From assembly GCA_002746255.1 (NCBI GenBank), contig NVWO01000006.1:52010-91337 (forward strand): a stretch of DNA of 39,328 nucleotides, in the 5' to 3' direction. Shown here piece after piece: positions 24,244 to 33,806 of this stretch. Within the stretch, counting starts at the first letter, position 1. Each line of letters starts with the position of its first letter. This DNA comes from Rhodospirillaceae bacterium (GTDB taxonomy: Bacteria > Pseudomonadota > Alphaproteobacteria > GCA-2746255). Made by a program: the position numbers and the translations under genes. The notes beneath the pieces were generated by a model. The model was not told the origin of the DNA. It saw only the letters and a program-made list of their open reading frames with translations, and made no database searches.

Positions 24244-25667
24244 CTGCGAAACACCGTTGTAAGGGTTTGCTCTCCCCGCCGGATCGATACTTTCCACTCG
24301 CTGGCGGACGTGGAAAGTTCCGCCGTTACATGCCTGACAAGCATTATATCCCTGGAATTCAGCCGAAGAAGCACGTCCCCGGTGCGAAAGCCGGCCCGAT
24401 CCGCCGAGCTTCCCTGTGCAATGTCGAGAACAATCACCCCCGGTCGCATGCTGCCGACACCAAGCTCCTCGCCAAGGGCCGGTGAAAGGTTGGCAATTTG
24501 CGCGCCGCTAAAGGGGTGGGGTCCGCTCAAATCCATCTTGTTTCGTAGTGGCACCTCTGGCGGCGGCGTTAGCACCAGCCGAAGCGTTTGCGTCTGGTTT
24601 TTGCGAACAATCGAAATCTTTGCCTGTGCATTCAACGTCTGCGTGGCCACGCGGTATTGCAGCGCGTCTGGATCGTTCACCTCATGGCTGCCGATCCCGG
24701 TAATGACGTCGCCGACCTGAATGCCGGCCCGATCCGCCGGACCGCCCGGATAGATTGCATTCACCACGACGCCGCCAGGCCGGGAAAGGCCAAAAGACGG
24801 CGCCAGTTCAGCCGTCACCGCCTGGCCCTGCGCGCCAAGCCATGGCCGGATCAGGCGACCGCCACCCTCCGCCGCATGAACGACCGTGCGCGCCATGTTC
24901 GCCGGCACGGCAAAGCCGATCCCGATCGAACCGCCCCCCCCTTTCGAATAGATCGCGGAATTAATGCCGATCAGCCGCCCGTCCAATGTCACCAGCGCCC
25001 CCCCGGAATTCCCCGGGTTGATTGCCGCATCCGTCTGGATGAAGAAACGAAAATCCGTTACACCGACACGGGTACGCGCAAGGGCCGAAACGATGCCGCT
25101 TGTCACCGTTTGGCCAAAACCAAAGGGATTGCCGATGGCGAGCACGAGGTCACCAACCTCAAGACCATCCGAATCCCCCATCTCCAGATAGGGAAACGCG
25201 CCATCGCCAGTTGTGATTTTGAGAATGGCAAGGTCCGTCCGTTTATCCGCCAGAACAATTTCCACGGGAAATTCCCGACGATCGGCAAGCGCGACAGTGA
25301 TTTCCTCGGCCCCGGCAATCACATGATTGTTGGTCACGATCAGCCCATCGGGCCGCACGATGACGCCCGAGCCGAGAGGAGTCTTCTCGACTTCCCGCTT
25401 GCGCCCAAATCCCTTGCCGAAGAAGCGCCTGAAAAACGGGTCGTTAAAAAGCGACGGGGTTTTTTCCCTGGAGACGGCGTGCTTGCCGCTAATGTTGACA
25501 ACAGCGGGAACCACTTTCTTGACAGTCGGGGCGAAGGAAAGCTGAATTTGTTCCTGAGACTGTGGCGAAGTACGCGTTTGCGCCAAAACCTCCGGGCTTA
25601 GACAAAACCCGACAAGCAAGGCGGCCAGCCCAGCACCGCAAACATTCCGCAAAGACTGCCTCTTCAT
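24240..25667 (-). CDS. degP: DegP/HtrA (Do) family periplasmic serine endopeptidase
   Basis: Periplasmic protease/chaperone of 475 residues. The signal peptide is at 1-29 (cleavage after VLA). A trypsin-like domain has the triad H115 (TNNHVIAG), D145 (RTDLAIL) and S221 (NPGNSGGAL). PDZ1 lies at about 265-360 and a divergent PDZ2 at about 380-470. A linker rich in Phe, Lys and Arg (FNDPFFRRFFGKGFGRKRE) precedes the protease domain, similar to the LA loop. I chose ATG 25667, with GGAG about 10 bases upstream. It follows the rplQ terminator by 57 bases with no obvious promoter between and leads a four-gene coupled set. Confidence 0.94.
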   Translation of the reverse strand: MKRQSLRNVCGAGLAALLVGFCLSPEVLAQTRTSPQSQEQIQLSFAPTVKKVVPAVVNISGKHAVSREKTPSLFNDPFFRRFFGKGFGRKREVEKTPLGSGVIVRPDGLIVTNNHVIAGAEEITVALADRREFPVEIVLADKRTDLAILKITTGDGAFPYLEMGDSDGLEVGDLVLAIGNPFGFGQTVTSGIVSALARTRVGVTDFRFFIQTDAAINPGNSGGALVTLDGRLIGINSAIYSKGGGGSIGIGFAVPANMARTVVHAAEGGGRLIRPWLGAQGQAVTAELAPSFGLSRPGGVVVNAIYPGGPADRAGIQVGDVITGIGSHEVNDPDALQYRVATQTLNAQAKISIVRKNQTQTLRLVLTPPPEVPLRNKMDLSGPHPFSGAQIANLSPALGEELGVGSMRPGVIVLDIAQGSSADRAGFRTGDVLLRLNSRDIMLVRHVTAELSTSASEWKVSIRRGEQTLTTVFRR

Positions 25668-25724
25668 CGTTGCATCGCTCCTATCCACAACCCTGCCCTT
25701 CAATGCCAGGCATGGGGCCGGGCC

Positions 25725-25758
25725 AAAAGAAAAAAGGGGCAGTCCATCCGACCACCCC
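25725..25758 (-). terminator. Intrinsic terminator after rplQ
   Basis: On the minus strand GGGGTGGTC pairs with GACTGCCCC (nine pairs, two of them G-U) around a five-base loop, followed directly by TTTTTTCTTTT. It lies 26 bases after the rplQ stop and closes the ribosomal protein transcript. Confidence 0.85.
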
Positions 25759-25784
25759 TCTAAGCATCTTCCATGGAGGAAGGC

Positions 25785-26213
25785 TTACGCTTCCGCGCTT
25801 TCCGTTTCCTCCTGCACTGTCAGCACGGGGCCAGAATCCTTCCCCTTTGCTTCCAGGTCCCGATCGACAAGCTCGATCACGGCCATATCGGCGGCATCGC
25901 CATAACGAAAGCCTGCCCGCAAAACCCGCGTATAGCCGCCTGGCCGCGAGGCATAGCGTTCCGCAAAGGTCGAGAAAAGCTTGTTCGTGATTTTCTCATC
26001 CTGGAGAACCGCCAATACCTGGCGTCGGGCATGCAAGCCGCCGCGCTTTCCAAGCGTGATCAATTTCTCGACGACAGGACGTAAGTCCTTTGCTTTGGGA
26101 AGCGTCGTCTTGATCTGCTCGTGCTTGAGAAGTGCAACCGCCATGTTTGCAAACATCGCCTTGCGATGGCTGCTGGTACGATTGAGTTTCCGTCCTTTTA
26201 AGCGATGTCGCAT
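25785..26213 (-). CDS. rplQ: Large ribosomal subunit protein bL17
   Basis: Structural protein near the peptide exit tunnel of the 50S subunit. It has 142 residues. The core from [20 protein letters not shown] to [16 protein letters not shown] is standard. A C-terminal acidic extension ([20 protein letters not shown]) makes it about 15 residues longer than in E. coli, as is common in alphaproteobacteria. It starts 4 bases after the rpoA stop. Confidence 0.97.
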   Translation of the reverse strand: MRHRLKGRKLNRTSSHRKAMFANMAVALLKHEQIKTTLPKAKDLRPVVEKLITLGKRGGLHARRQVLAVLQDEKITNKLFSTFAERYASRPGGYTRVLRAGFRYGDAADMAVIELVDRDLEAKGKDSGPVLTVQEETESAEA

Positions 26214-26217
26214 GGGA

Positions 26218-27234
26218 TTAGTACGGCTCCTCCAAACGCTTTGTCAGCTCTTCGATGTTCTCCGGCGGCCAGTCTTCGATTTCCATACCAAGGTGCAGCC
26301 CCATATGGGAAAGCACTTCCTTGATCTCGTTAAGCGATTTGCGGCCAAAATTCGGCGTTCGCAACATTTCGCCTTCCGTTTTTCGAACCAGATCCCCAAT
26401 GTAGAGGATGTCGTCGTTCTTCAGACAGTTTGCGGAGCGAACCGAAAGTTCGAGTTCATCCACTTTGCGAAGAAGGCTGCGATTAAACGCCGGCTCTTCC
26501 TCTTCCTCGACCGATGGCTGTTCAGCCGGATCTTCAAAATTGATAAAGGGATTAAGCTGGTCCTGAAGAATACGCGCGGCAAAGGCCACCGCATCGTCCG
26601 GCTTCACGGTACCATCCGTCTCGATATGAAGGGTAAGCTTGTCATAGTCCGTGATCTGACCAACACGCGCATTTTCGACCTTAAAGGTGACCTGCCGCAC
26701 GGGACTGTACAACGCATCCACCGGAATAAGGCCAATCGGCGCGTCCTCTGGCCGGTTTTGCACGGCCGGGACGTAGCCCTTGCCGCTATCAACGGTGAAC
26801 TCCATGTTCACGGAAGCGTCCTTATCAAGGGTGAAGAGGACAAGGTCCGGGTTCATAATTTCGATCCCGTGACCTGCATCGATCTGCCCTGCCGTGACTT
26901 CGCCCGGACCCGTCGCTTTCAGCTCCATTCGCTTCGGCCCCTCGCCATGCAGGCTGAGAGCCAGCGACTTGATGTTCAGAACAATGTCCGTCACGTCCTC
27001 GCGGACCCCCGAGATCGACGAGAACTCATGGAGAACGCCATCAAACTGAATCGACGTTACCGCCGCACCTTGCAAGGAAGACAGCAAAATGCGCCGCAGA
27101 GCATTTCCAAGGGTAAGCCCAAATCCACGCTCTAGCGGCTCGACGACGATCGAAGCCATCACCTTGGCATCCGCGCCTTCCTGAACGTTGATCTTGCTCG
27201 GCTTGATTAGGTCTTTCCAATTCTTCTGGATCAC
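26218..27234 (-). CDS. rpoA: DNA-directed RNA polymerase subunit alpha
   Basis: Alpha subunit of RNA polymerase, 338 residues, the usual alphaproteobacterial length. The N-terminal assembly domain includes [17 protein letters not shown] and [16 protein letters not shown] flexible linker rich in Glu ([11 protein letters not shown]) leads to the C-terminal domain, with [20 protein letters not shown] and [12 protein letters not shown], which bind UP elements and activators. The start is GTG at 27234, preceded by GAGG. It lies after an unusually long 105-base gap from rpsK that contains a hairpin. Confidence 0.98.
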   Translation of the reverse strand: MIQKNWKDLIKPSKINVQEGADAKVMASIVVEPLERGFGLTLGNALRRILLSSLQGAAVTSIQFDGVLHEFSSISGVREDVTDIVLNIKSLALSLHGEGPKRMELKATGPGEVTAGQIDAGHGIEIMNPDLVLFTLDKDASVNMEFTVDSGKGYVPAVQNRPEDAPIGLIPVDALYSPVRQVTFKVENARVGQITDYDKLTLHIETDGTVKPDDAVAFAARILQDQLNPFINFEDPAEQPSVEEEEEPAFNRSLLRKVDELELSVRSANCLKNDDILYIGDLVRKTEGEMLRTPNFGRKSLNEIKEVLSHMGLHLGMEIEDWPPENIEELTKRLEEPY

Positions 27235-27300
27235 GTGCGGAACCTCTAACGACGGAACGTTTTTCGTAAAAATCTGGTCATCAAAGCAATGATTGCCAAA

Positions 27301-27320
27301 GGGGACGTTCCTCGAACCCC
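27301..27320 (-). promoter_or_regulatory. Hairpin between rpsK and rpoA
   Basis: On the minus strand GGGGTTC-GAG-GAAC-GT-CCCC can fold into a seven- to eight-pair stem with a two-base bulge, about 20 bases after the rpsK stop. There is no U-tract, so it looks like a processing or mRNA-stability element rather than a terminator. A wider inverted repeat (GGAACGT at 27254-27260 and ACGTTCC at 27305-27311) overlaps it. Confidence 0.35.
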
Positions 27321-27339
27321 GTGCAATCTTGTCGCGCCG

Positions 27340-27732
27340 CTAAACCCGCCGACGCTTGCGTGGACGGCAACCGTTATGGGGAATTGCTGTCACATCCCGA
27401 ATGGCTGTGATCGTGAAACCAACCGCCTGAAGGGCCCGCAGGGCCGATTCACGCCCGGACCCAGGGCCTTTTATCTCAATCTCAAGCGTGTGCATGCCAT
27501 GTTCTTTCGCGCGCTTGCCAGCGGCCTCTGCAGCCATCTGGGCGGCAAAGGGCGTCGATTTCCGCGACCCTTTAAATCCTTCGCTGCCTGCCGACGCCCA
27601 GGCAATCGCATTGCCCTGAGCATCTGTAATCGTAATCTTTGTGTTATTAAAGCTGGCGCTCACATGCGCAACACCGGAAGCAATGTTCTTCCGTTCGCGG
27701 CGACGTGGACGCTGCACTGTGGCTTTAGCCAT
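27340..27732 (-). CDS. rpsK: Small ribosomal subunit protein uS11
   Basis: Platform protein of the 30S subunit near the mRNA exit, 130 residues. The conserved [19 protein letters not shown] and the C-terminal [17 protein letters not shown] are present, with a basic N-terminal tail. It starts 18 bases after the rpsM stop. An rpsD gene, which sits next to it in enterics, is absent, as is normal for alphaproteobacteria. Confidence 0.98.
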   Translation of the reverse strand: MAKATVQRPRRRERKNIASGVAHVSASFNNTKITITDAQGNAIAWASAGSEGFKGSRKSTPFAAQMAAEAAGKRAKEHGMHTLEIEIKGPGSGRESALRALQAVGFTITAIRDVTAIPHNGCRPRKRRRV

Positions 27733-27750
27733 ATTTGCTTTCGTCCTTAC

Positions 27751-28119
27751 TTATTTTTTCCTGCCGGCGATTGCTTTTGCCGGACCCTTCCTCGTACGGG
27801 CGTTCGTATGCGTGCGCTGCCCACGAACCGGAAGTCCCTTCCGATGCCGCAGACCGCGATAACAGCCAAGATCCATCAGCCGCTTGATATTCATGCTGAT
27901 TTCCCGACGCAAATCGCCTTCAACCAGATGATCCCGATCAATCGCCTCGCGGATTCGGACGACCTCGTCCTCCGACAACTGATTAATGCGCGCGGTGAGC
28001 GGAACCTGTACTTTCTGGCAAATTTTAACAGCCTGCGATCGACCAATGCCGTGAATATAGGTCAACGCGATAGGCACCCGTTTGTTTGTGGGGATATTTA
28101 CCCCTGCAATTCGAGCCAA
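27751..28119 (-). CDS. rpsM: Small ribosomal subunit protein uS13
   Basis: 30S head protein that contacts the P-site tRNA and the 50S subunit. It has 122 residues, with [23 protein letters not shown] at the N terminus and [19 protein letters not shown] near the basic C terminus. The start is a TTG at 28119, with a strong AAGGAGAA 6 bases upstream. It is the first gene of a transcription unit with a near-consensus promoter, separate from adk upstream. Confidence 0.97.
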   Translation of the reverse strand: MARIAGVNIPTNKRVPIALTYIHGIGRSQAVKICQKVQVPLTARINQLSEDEVVRIREAIDRDHLVEGDLRREISMNIKRLMDLGCYRGLRHRKGLPVRGQRTHTNARTRKGPAKAIAGRKK

Positions 28120-28149
28120 GCTTAATTCTCCTTCATCCCCACAGGGAAA

Positions 28150-28167
28150 CCATCGCCAAACCGATGG
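28150..28167 (-). promoter_or_regulatory. Stem-loop in the rpsM leader
   Basis: CCATCG-CCAAAC-CGATGG (plus-strand reading) can form a six-base-pair stem with a six-base loop in the roughly 80-base leader, ending about 30 bases before the start codon. It could be a target for ribosomal-protein feedback, which is an inference only. Confidence 0.35.
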
Positions 28168-28203
28168 CAGTCAAGAACAACAGATCATCTGGAAAGGTGC
28201 GCG

Positions 28204-28231
28204 ATTATAGGAATTCTGTTCCTTAAGTCAA
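28204..28231 (-). promoter_or_regulatory. Strong sigma70-type promoter for rpsM-rpsK-rpoA-rplQ
   Basis: Minus-strand TTGACT (28226-28231), a 16-base spacer and a perfect TATAAT (28204-28209). It lies in the 131-base gap between adk and rpsM, so the alpha operon has its own start in addition to any read-through from the spc operon. Confidence 0.82.
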
Positions 28232-28250
28232 CAAACCTGCCCATTCTTTG

Positions 28251-28895
28251 CTATCTCAGGGCCACTTCGATCGCCGCCGTCACCGCATCGAAATCTTTCA
28301 TGCCGTCAACGGTCGTCAAGACCCCCTTTTCGCGGTAGTATGGTAGTATAGGTGCGGTTTGTTCATGGTAAGCCAAAAGCCGGGCCTTCACCGTTTCCGG
28401 ATTGTCGTCCTTGCGGCGACTGAACGCCTTACCGCCACAGCTATCACAAACGCCATCCACTGCGGGCCGTTTGAATTCGTCGTGGTACCCGGCACCACAG
28501 TCTGCACAGCTGAACCGCCCGGAAATTCGCTTCACCAAAGCGGCATCCTCGACCCCAAGCTCGATCACGTGATCGAGCTTGATCTCCTTGCGCACCAGCA
28601 TCTCATCAAGGGCCTCCGCCTGGGCCACGGTCCGGGGAAATCCATCCAGGATAAAGCCATTGCTGCAATCTTGCGCCGCAATACGTTCCTCAATCATTTG
28701 AATGATGATCGCATCCGATACCAAGGCACCTTTCTCGACGATGTCCTTCACCTGCTTGCCCAAATCCGAGCCGGAAGCAATCGCTGCACGCAGCATGTCG
28801 CCCGTCGAAAGATGGACAATCCCGTGTTTCGCTTCGATGGACTTCGCCTGGGTGCCCTTTCCGGCTCCTGGTGGTCCCAGTAAAATTAATTTCAT
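28251..28895 (-). CDS. adk: Adenylate kinase, zinc-LID type
   Basis: Catalyses the interconversion of ATP plus AMP with two ADP in the cytoplasm. The 214-residue long form has the P-loop GPPGAGKGTQ (7-16), STGDMLRAA, and GFPRTVAQAEAL. The LID carries four cysteines in CADC (C130, C133) and CDSC (C150, C153), expected to bind structural zinc, unlike the cysteine-free LID of E. coli. The ATG overlaps the secY stop as ATGA. Its place after secY is usual in this group. Confidence 0.97.
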   Translation of the reverse strand: MKLILLGPPGAGKGTQAKSIEAKHGIVHLSTGDMLRAAIASGSDLGKQVKDIVEKGALVSDAIIIQMIEERIAAQDCSNGFILDGFPRTVAQAEALDEMLVRKEIKLDHVIELGVEDAALVKRISGRFSCADCGAGYHDEFKRPAVDGVCDSCGGKAFSRRKDDNPETVKARLLAYHEQTAPILPYYREKGVLTTVDGMKDFDAVTAAIEVALR

Positions 28896-30244
28896 CGTTT
28901 GCGTCCCTTAAGCCGAGACTTTTTGATCAAACCTTCATATTGATGGGCAATCAAATGAGATTGAATTTGGCCAACCGTATCCAAGGTAACGGTGACAACA
29001 ATCAAAAGGCTTGTGCCGCCAAAATAGAACGGCACGGAATAATTGGAGATTAATATCTCCGGCAGAATGCAGACGGCTGCAAGATAGAGCGCCCCAACCG
29101 CCGTTAAACGGGTCAACACGTAATCGAGATAAACCGCCGTGTTCTTGCCAGGACGAATGCCAGGAATAAAACCACCATATTTCTTTAGATTGTCCGCCGT
29201 ATCCTCTGGGTTGAAGACAATGGCCGTGTAAAAGAAGGCAAAGAAAATAACCAGCGAGGAAAAAACCAGCAGATAGAGAGGTTGCCCGCGCCCGAGAAAG
29301 GCGGCCATCATCGCCATCCAGTCGCCGCCACCGGTATCTGCTCCTACCGAGAAGCCAGCAAGCGTGGCTGGCATCAAAAGAAGCGAACTCGCGAAAATGG
29401 GCGGAATAACGCCCGCAGTGTTCAATTTCAAAGGCATATGGGAGGCCTCGCCACCATACATCTTATTTCCCGCCTGCCGCTTCGGATATTGAATGACGAT
29501 GCGCCGTTGCGCCCGTTCCATAAAGATGATGAAGGCAATAACGCCAACGATCATCACCGCAAGCACGAGAATAAAGATGGTCGAGAGCGCACCTGTACGC
29601 CCAAGTTCCATCGTCCCCGCCAGGGCGGACGGCAAATTGGCGACAATGCCGGCGAAGATAATCAGGGAAATGCCGTTCCCCACCCCGCGTGCCGTAATCT
29701 GCTCGCCAAGCCACATCAGGAACATCGTGCCACCGACCAACGTAATGACCGTTGTCGCCCGGAAAAATACGCCCGCATCAATCACGGCGGACCCTTGCGA
29801 GCCGGCCATTCCTTCAAGGCCGACGGCAATCCCGTATCCCTGGACGGCGGCAAGCAGCACGGTGCCGTAACGCGTGTACTGATTGATTTTCTTGCGCCCT
29901 GATTCCCCTTCTTTCTTCAACTGTGCGAAGTAAGGCGAAACCGCCGTCATCAACTGAATAATAATCGACGCGGAAATGTAGGGCATGATGTTGAGCGCGA
30001 AGATGGTCATGCGCCCTAATGCGCCGCCGGCAAACATATCGAACATGCCAAGAATACCGCCTGCATTCTGGCGGAAAAGTTCGGAAAGAATCGTCGGGTC
30101 AATCCCCGGAAGCGGGATGTAGGTCCCAAGCCGATAAACGATCAGCGCACCCAGCGTAAACCAAATACGCTGACGAAGCTCCGTCGCCTTGGCAAAAGAA
30201 CTAAAATTCAGATTTGCGGCCAGTTGCTCCGCAGCAGAGGCCAT
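28892..30244 (-). CDS. secY: Protein translocase subunit SecY
   Basis: Central pore of the Sec translocon in the inner membrane, 450 residues with ten membrane helices. RLGTYIPLPGIDP in the first loop, GNGISLIIFAGI in the middle helices and RRIVIQYPKRQAGNKMYGG in a cytoplasmic loop are typical. I chose ATG 30244, which overlaps the rplO stop as TGATG. An in-frame TTG directly before it is possible. Confidence 0.97.
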   Translation of the reverse strand: MASAAEQLAANLNFSSFAKATELRQRIWFTLGALIVYRLGTYIPLPGIDPTILSELFRQNAGGILGMFDMFAGGALGRMTIFALNIMPYISASIIIQLMTAVSPYFAQLKKEGESGRKKINQYTRYGTVLLAAVQGYGIAVGLEGMAGSQGSAVIDAGVFFRATTVITLVGGTMFLMWLGEQITARGVGNGISLIIFAGIVANLPSALAGTMELGRTGALSTIFILVLAVMIVGVIAFIIFMERAQRRIVIQYPKRQAGNKMYGGEASHMPLKLNTAGVIPPIFASSLLLMPATLAGFSVGADTGGGDWMAMMAAFLGRGQPLYLLVFSSLVIFFAFFYTAIVFNPEDTADNLKKYGGFIPGIRPGKNTAVYLDYVLTRLTAVGALYLAAVCILPEILISNYSVPFYFGGTSLLIVVTVTLDTVGQIQSHLIAHQYEGLIKKSRLKGRKR

Positions 30245-30765
30245 CAACCCTCTCCAGAATCTACGGCTTTTTTACCGGTTTTGGCCTTCGCCTGCCTGTC
30301 AACGACAACCGCCGTCACGATCACCTTGCCGCCTGTCTTTTCAACGGCCGTGATTGCCGCCTTCGAAGCTCCGGTAACCTCAATGGTCAGCTGCGCGGTG
30401 ATCTCGCCTTTGGCGAGCAAACGAACCCCATCCTGGATACGCCCAACCAAGCCAGCCGCGTAAAGGACCGCCTCAGTGATCGGTTTTTTACTATCCAGCT
30501 TGCCGGCATCGATCGCCTGCTGAAGCCGACCCAAATTCACAAGTTGATAGTGCTTGCGCCCTGGATTCCAGAAACCCCGACGAGGCAATCGCCGATAAAT
30601 CGGCATTTGGCCACCCTCAAAGGCATGCAAGGCCACACCGGTACGCGCCTTCTGGCCTTTATGGCCACGCCCCGACGTTTTGCCGGTGCCGGACCCGATT
30701 CCCCTGCCAACGCGCTTGCGCGCATGGCAGGCACCGGGACGATTGGAAATTTCATTCAGCTTCAT
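30244..30765 (-). CDS. rplO: Large ribosomal subunit protein uL15
   Basis: 50S protein that binds 23S rRNA late in assembly, 173 residues. The Gly/Arg-rich N terminus ([20 protein letters not shown]) and [17 protein letters not shown] are conserved. The C-terminal tail after VIVTAVV is Lys-rich and somewhat long compared with E. coli (144 residues). It is translationally coupled to secY. Confidence 0.97.
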   Translation of the reverse strand: MKLNEISNRPGACHARKRVGRGIGSGTGKTSGRGHKGQKARTGVALHAFEGGQMPIYRRLPRRGFWNPGRKHYQLVNLGRLQQAIDAGKLDSKKPITEAVLYAAGLVGRIQDGVRLLAKGEITAQLTIEVTGASKAAITAVEKTGGKVIVTAVVVDRQAKAKTGKKAVDSGEG

Positions 30766-30789
30766 AGTATCCGCTCAACTATCAAGGAG

Positions 30790-30984
30790 TTACGATTCGT
30801 CAACCCGTACCAGATGGGCAACCTTCCGGATCATGCCTCGAACCGCCGGCGTATCCTCAAGATCGCGCGAACGACGGATCCGGTTCAAGCCAAGGCCTAC
30901 CAAGGTACTGCGTTGATCCTTCGGCCGCCCGATCGGACTAGCGATCTGGGTAACGCGAAGGCGTTTCTTTATATTCCCCGCCAT
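30790..30984 (-). CDS. rpmD: Large ribosomal subunit protein uL30
   Basis: Small 50S protein of 64 residues, with the conserved [20 protein letters not shown] and the C-terminal [14 protein letters not shown] chose ATG 30984 ([11 protein letters not shown]), 13 bases after the rpsE stop. A longer frame would overlap rpsE. Confidence 0.95.
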   Translation of the reverse strand: MAGNIKKRLRVTQIASPIGRPKDQRSTLVGLGLNRIRRSRDLEDTPAVRGMIRKVAHLVRVDES

Positions 30985-30997
30985 AATCTTCTCTCTT

Positions 30998-31576
30998 TTA
31001 CGCGTTGTCCCGGTGACCAACAATTTCATTCACTTTTTTACCGCGCCGGCTAGCAACGCCGCGCGGGGAAGATTCTTTCCCAAGGGCATTGAACGTCGCT
31101 CGGATCATATTGTGGGGATTCGAGGAACCAATGGATTTTGCAACGATGTCCTGAATCCCAAGCGCTTCAAACACGGCCCGCATCGGGCCTCCGGCAATAA
31201 TCCCGGTACCGGGCTGTGCCGAACGCAGCACAACCAACCCGGCGCCATAGCGTCCCTGAATGTCGTGGTGAAGGGTGCGCCCATCACGAAGCGGCACCTG
31301 TACCAAGGCCCGTTTTGCCCGCTCCGTTGCCTTGCGAATGGCCTCAGGCACTTCGCGCGCCTTGCCAGTCCCAAACCCAACACGCCCTTTTTGGTCGCCG
31401 GCGATAACCAGAGCTGCAAATCCGAAGCGACGGCCACCCTTGACGACTTTGGCCACACGATTAATCGCCACCAAGCGTTCGACGATGTCTGATTCTGCCC
31501 GATTGGAACGATTGCCCCGCTGGTTCCCCCCCCCGCGTGACTTCGTCATGGTTTTCGATGTGCCGTCTGTTGCCAT
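30998..31576 (-). CDS. rpsE: Small ribosomal subunit protein uS5
   Basis: 30S protein at the mRNA entry tunnel, important for decoding accuracy. It has 192 residues. The double-stranded-RNA-binding-like N domain has [22 protein letters not shown], and the C domain has [19 protein letters not shown]. An N-terminal extension of about 25 residues rich in Gly, Asn and Arg precedes it. I chose ATG 31576 because GGAG lies 8 bases upstream. Confidence 0.96.
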   Translation of the reverse strand: MATDGTSKTMTKSRGGGNQRGNRSNRAESDIVERLVAINRVAKVVKGGRRFGFAALVIAGDQKGRVGFGTGKAREVPEAIRKATERAKRALVQVPLRDGRTLHHDIQGRYGAGLVVLRSAQPGTGIIAGGPMRAVFEALGIQDIVAKSIGSSNPHNMIRATFNALGKESSPRGVASRRGKKVNEIVGHRDNA

Positions 31577-31600
31577 TCTCAATTCTCCGCGCGACCTAGG

Positions 31601-31960
31601 TTAGAAAGACAACCCGCTTTCACGAGCCGCTTCGGCCAGCGCTTTCACACGACCATGATAGAGATAACCACCGCGATCAAAATAGACATTCGAAACGCCA
31701 GCAGCCTTTGCCCGAACTGAAAGAAGCTTGCCCACTTCACGGGCAGCATCGACTCCAGCACCGGTTTTGAGCTTTCCCTGAAGCTCTTTATCAAGGCTCG
31801 ACGCGGAAGCGACGGTGGTGCCCTTCGTGTCATCGATAACCTGTGCATAAATATGCTGAGACGACCGAAAGACCGAAAGCCGCAAGCGTCCACGGCTCTT
31901 GCTGCGGAGCTTTGCACGCACACGACGACGGCGTAAAAATAGGCTTTTCATGCGCTTCAT
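31601..31960 (-). CDS. rplR: Large ribosomal subunit protein uL18
   Basis: Binds 5S rRNA in the central protuberance. It has 119 residues with an Arg-rich N terminus ([14 protein letters not shown]), then [18 protein letters not shown] and the C-terminal [20 protein letters not shown], all typical. It begins 11 bases after the rplF stop. Confidence 0.97.
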   Translation of the reverse strand: MKRMKSLFLRRRRVRAKLRSKSRGRLRLSVFRSSQHIYAQVIDDTKGTTVASASSLDKELQGKLKTGAGVDAAREVGKLLSVRAKAAGVSNVYFDRGGYLYHGRVKALAEAARESGLSF

Positions 31961-31971
31961 CAGTTCTGCCC

Positions 31972-32505
31972 TTACTTCTTCTTGCCTTCTTTGCGAACAA
32001 TAATTTCATTTTCGTATCTCACGCCCTTGCCCTTGTAGGGTTCTGGCGGACGAAAGGCGCGAATTTCCGATGCAACCTGGCCGACCCGCTGTTTGTCAGT
32101 TCCAGAAACCTCGATCAGGGTTGGCTTCTTACATTTTACCGTGACGCCTTCCGCGATGGGGTGGCGAACTTCGTGGCTATAGCCGAGCTGCAACACAAGA
32201 TCCTTGCCCTCCATCTTCGCGCGATAGCCCACGCCGTTGATTTCAAGGCGCACCAAGAACCCTTCCGAAACACCGATCACGAGACTCTGGATCAGGCTTT
32301 TCGCCGTCCCCCACATCTGACGCGCGCTTTTTGTCTTGCCATTTGGGCGCACCCATATCTTGTCATCTTCTTTCGAAAGCAAAACAAGATCCGCAAGCGT
32401 TACATCAAGCTGGCCGAGTTTTCCTTTGACCGTCACACACTGCCCATCGATCGTCACGTCGACGCCGCTTGGCACAATTACAGGGTTTTTTCCGATACGT
32501 GACAT
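31972..32505 (-). CDS. rplF: Large ribosomal subunit protein uL6
   Basis: 50S protein near the sarcin-ricin loop, 177 residues made of two similar domains. [15 protein letters not shown] starts it, with [10 protein letters not shown] in the middle and [19 protein letters not shown] near the end, matching the family. The gap to rpsH is 9 bases. Confidence 0.97.
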   Translation of the reverse strand: MSRIGKNPVIVPSGVDVTIDGQCVTVKGKLGQLDVTLADLVLLSKEDDKIWVRPNGKTKSARQMWGTAKSLIQSLVIGVSEGFLVRLEINGVGYRAKMEGKDLVLQLGYSHEVRHPIAEGVTVKCKKPTLIEVSGTDKQRVGQVASEIRAFRPPEPYKGKGVRYENEIIVRKEGKKK

Positions 32506-32514
32506 AGCTTTTCT

Positions 32515-32913
32515 CTAAAATACCCTACACAAGACTTCGCCACCCACATGGGCAACACGGGCCTGGTGATCCGACATAACCCCCTTTGGGGTGGAGAGGA
32601 TCGAAATGCCAAGGCCCCCATAAACTTTCGCGAGATCCTGGATGCCGGAATAAACGCGACAACCCGGTTTCGAGATGCGCCGGATTTCACGAATAACCGG
32701 GTCACCCTCGTGATATTTAAGTTCGATTTCAATTGCGCTAATGCCCGTCCGCACCTCGCGCCGACTATAGCCGCGAATGAAGCCCTCCACCTGAAGGACA
32801 TCCAGCACGCTTGCCAATAGTTTCGACGCGGGACTTGAGACAATATCCAAATGCGCCCGTTGGCCATTGCGGATACGCGTTAACATATCGCTGAGAGGAT
32901 CGCTAATCGACAT
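32515..32913 (-). CDS. rpsH: Small ribosomal subunit protein uS8
   Basis: Primary 16S-binding protein of the 30S central domain, 132 residues. [14 protein letters not shown] at the start and [20 protein letters not shown] near the end are the conserved segments. In E. coli S8 represses the spc operon at rplE. I did not identify the corresponding site here. Confidence 0.97.
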   Translation of the reverse strand: MSISDPLSDMLTRIRNGQRAHLDIVSSPASKLLASVLDVLQVEGFIRGYSRREVRTGISAIEIELKYHEGDPVIREIRRISKPGCRVYSGIQDLAKVYGGLGISILSTPKGVMSDHQARVAHVGGEVLCRVF

Positions 32914-32934
32914 GACGTTGCCCTTGTATCCCTT

Positions 32935-33240
32935 CTACCAGCTTGATTTTAACATGCCGGGAATTTGCCCTTTCAAGGCAAGCTCCCGAAGCGCGATGCG
33001 AGACAAATTAAACTTCCTGTACACACCATGCGAACGACCCGTGAGACGGCAGCGATTGTGCAGACGCACCCCGGAAGAATTTTTTGGAAGAGCTGCAAGT
33101 TTCAGTTGCGCGTTAAACCGCTCTTCCGGCGAAAGTGACAGGTCTCGGGTGGACAGCTTTAACTTAGCGCGTTTCTCCGCATAACGAGCCACGATTTTCT
33201 TACGATTTTCGTTGCGCGCGATGGCGCTTTTCTTTGCCAT
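32935..33240 (-). CDS. rpsN: Small ribosomal subunit protein uS14, zinc-free form
   Basis: 30S head protein of 101 residues, the long form without the zinc-binding CxxC pairs of the short type. [35 protein letters not shown] and the C-terminal [11 protein letters not shown] are standard. Confidence 0.97.
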   Translation of the reverse strand: MAKKSAIARNENRKKIVARYAEKRAKLKLSTRDLSLSPEERFNAQLKLAALPKNSSGVRLHNRCRLTGRSHGVYRKFNLSRIALRELALKGQIPGMLKSSW

Positions 33241-33255
33241 ACGTTCCTCTACCCG

Positions 33256-33795
33256 TCAATTAGAAAACGGCACATTGAAACCTTTGAGAAGCGCCTTCGC
33301 CTCCTCGTCGGTCTTGGCCGTTGTTACAATCGTAATATCCATTCCACGAACCTGGTCGATCTTATCGTATTCAATTTCCGGAAAGACAATCTGCTCGCGC
33401 AAACCGATTGAAAAATTACCATGCCCATCAAAACTTTTCTGCGAGAGACCCCGGAAATCGCGAACCCGCGGCAACGCAATCGAAACGAGCCTGTCGATAA
33501 ATTCGTACATACGTCGCCGCCGCAGCGTTACCTTGCAGCCAATTGGCATGCCCTCGCGAAGCTTGAAAGCGGCGATAGACTTCTTGGCGCGCGTCGTGAC
33601 CGGCTTTTGTCCGGTAATGGCCGTAAGCTCCGCCAGCGCTGAGCTAATTTTCTTGCTGTCCTGAACGGCTTCGCCAACGCCCATATTGACGATAATCTTT
33701 TCCAGCTTCGGAACCTGCATGATGTTTGCGTAGGCAAACTCCGACTGCAGACCCGGCCGGATCTCGGTTTCATATTTTTCCTGTAGCCGCGCCAT
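33256..33795 (-). CDS. rplE: Large ribosomal subunit protein uL5
   Basis: 5S rRNA-binding protein of the central protuberance, 179 residues. Conserved parts are [31 protein letters not shown] and [18 protein letters not shown] chose ATG 33795 (MARLQEKYE), with GAGG 7 bases upstream, over an in-frame TTG two codons earlier. Confidence 0.97.
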   Translation of the reverse strand: MARLQEKYETEIRPGLQSEFAYANIMQVPKLEKIIVNMGVGEAVQDSKKISSALAELTAITGQKPVTTRAKKSIAAFKLREGMPIGCKVTLRRRRMYEFIDRLVSIALPRVRDFRGLSQKSFDGHGNFSIGLREQIVFPEIEYDKIDQVRGMDITIVTTAKTDEEAKALLKGFNVPFSN

Positions 33796-33806
33796 TTCCA
33801 AACCTC

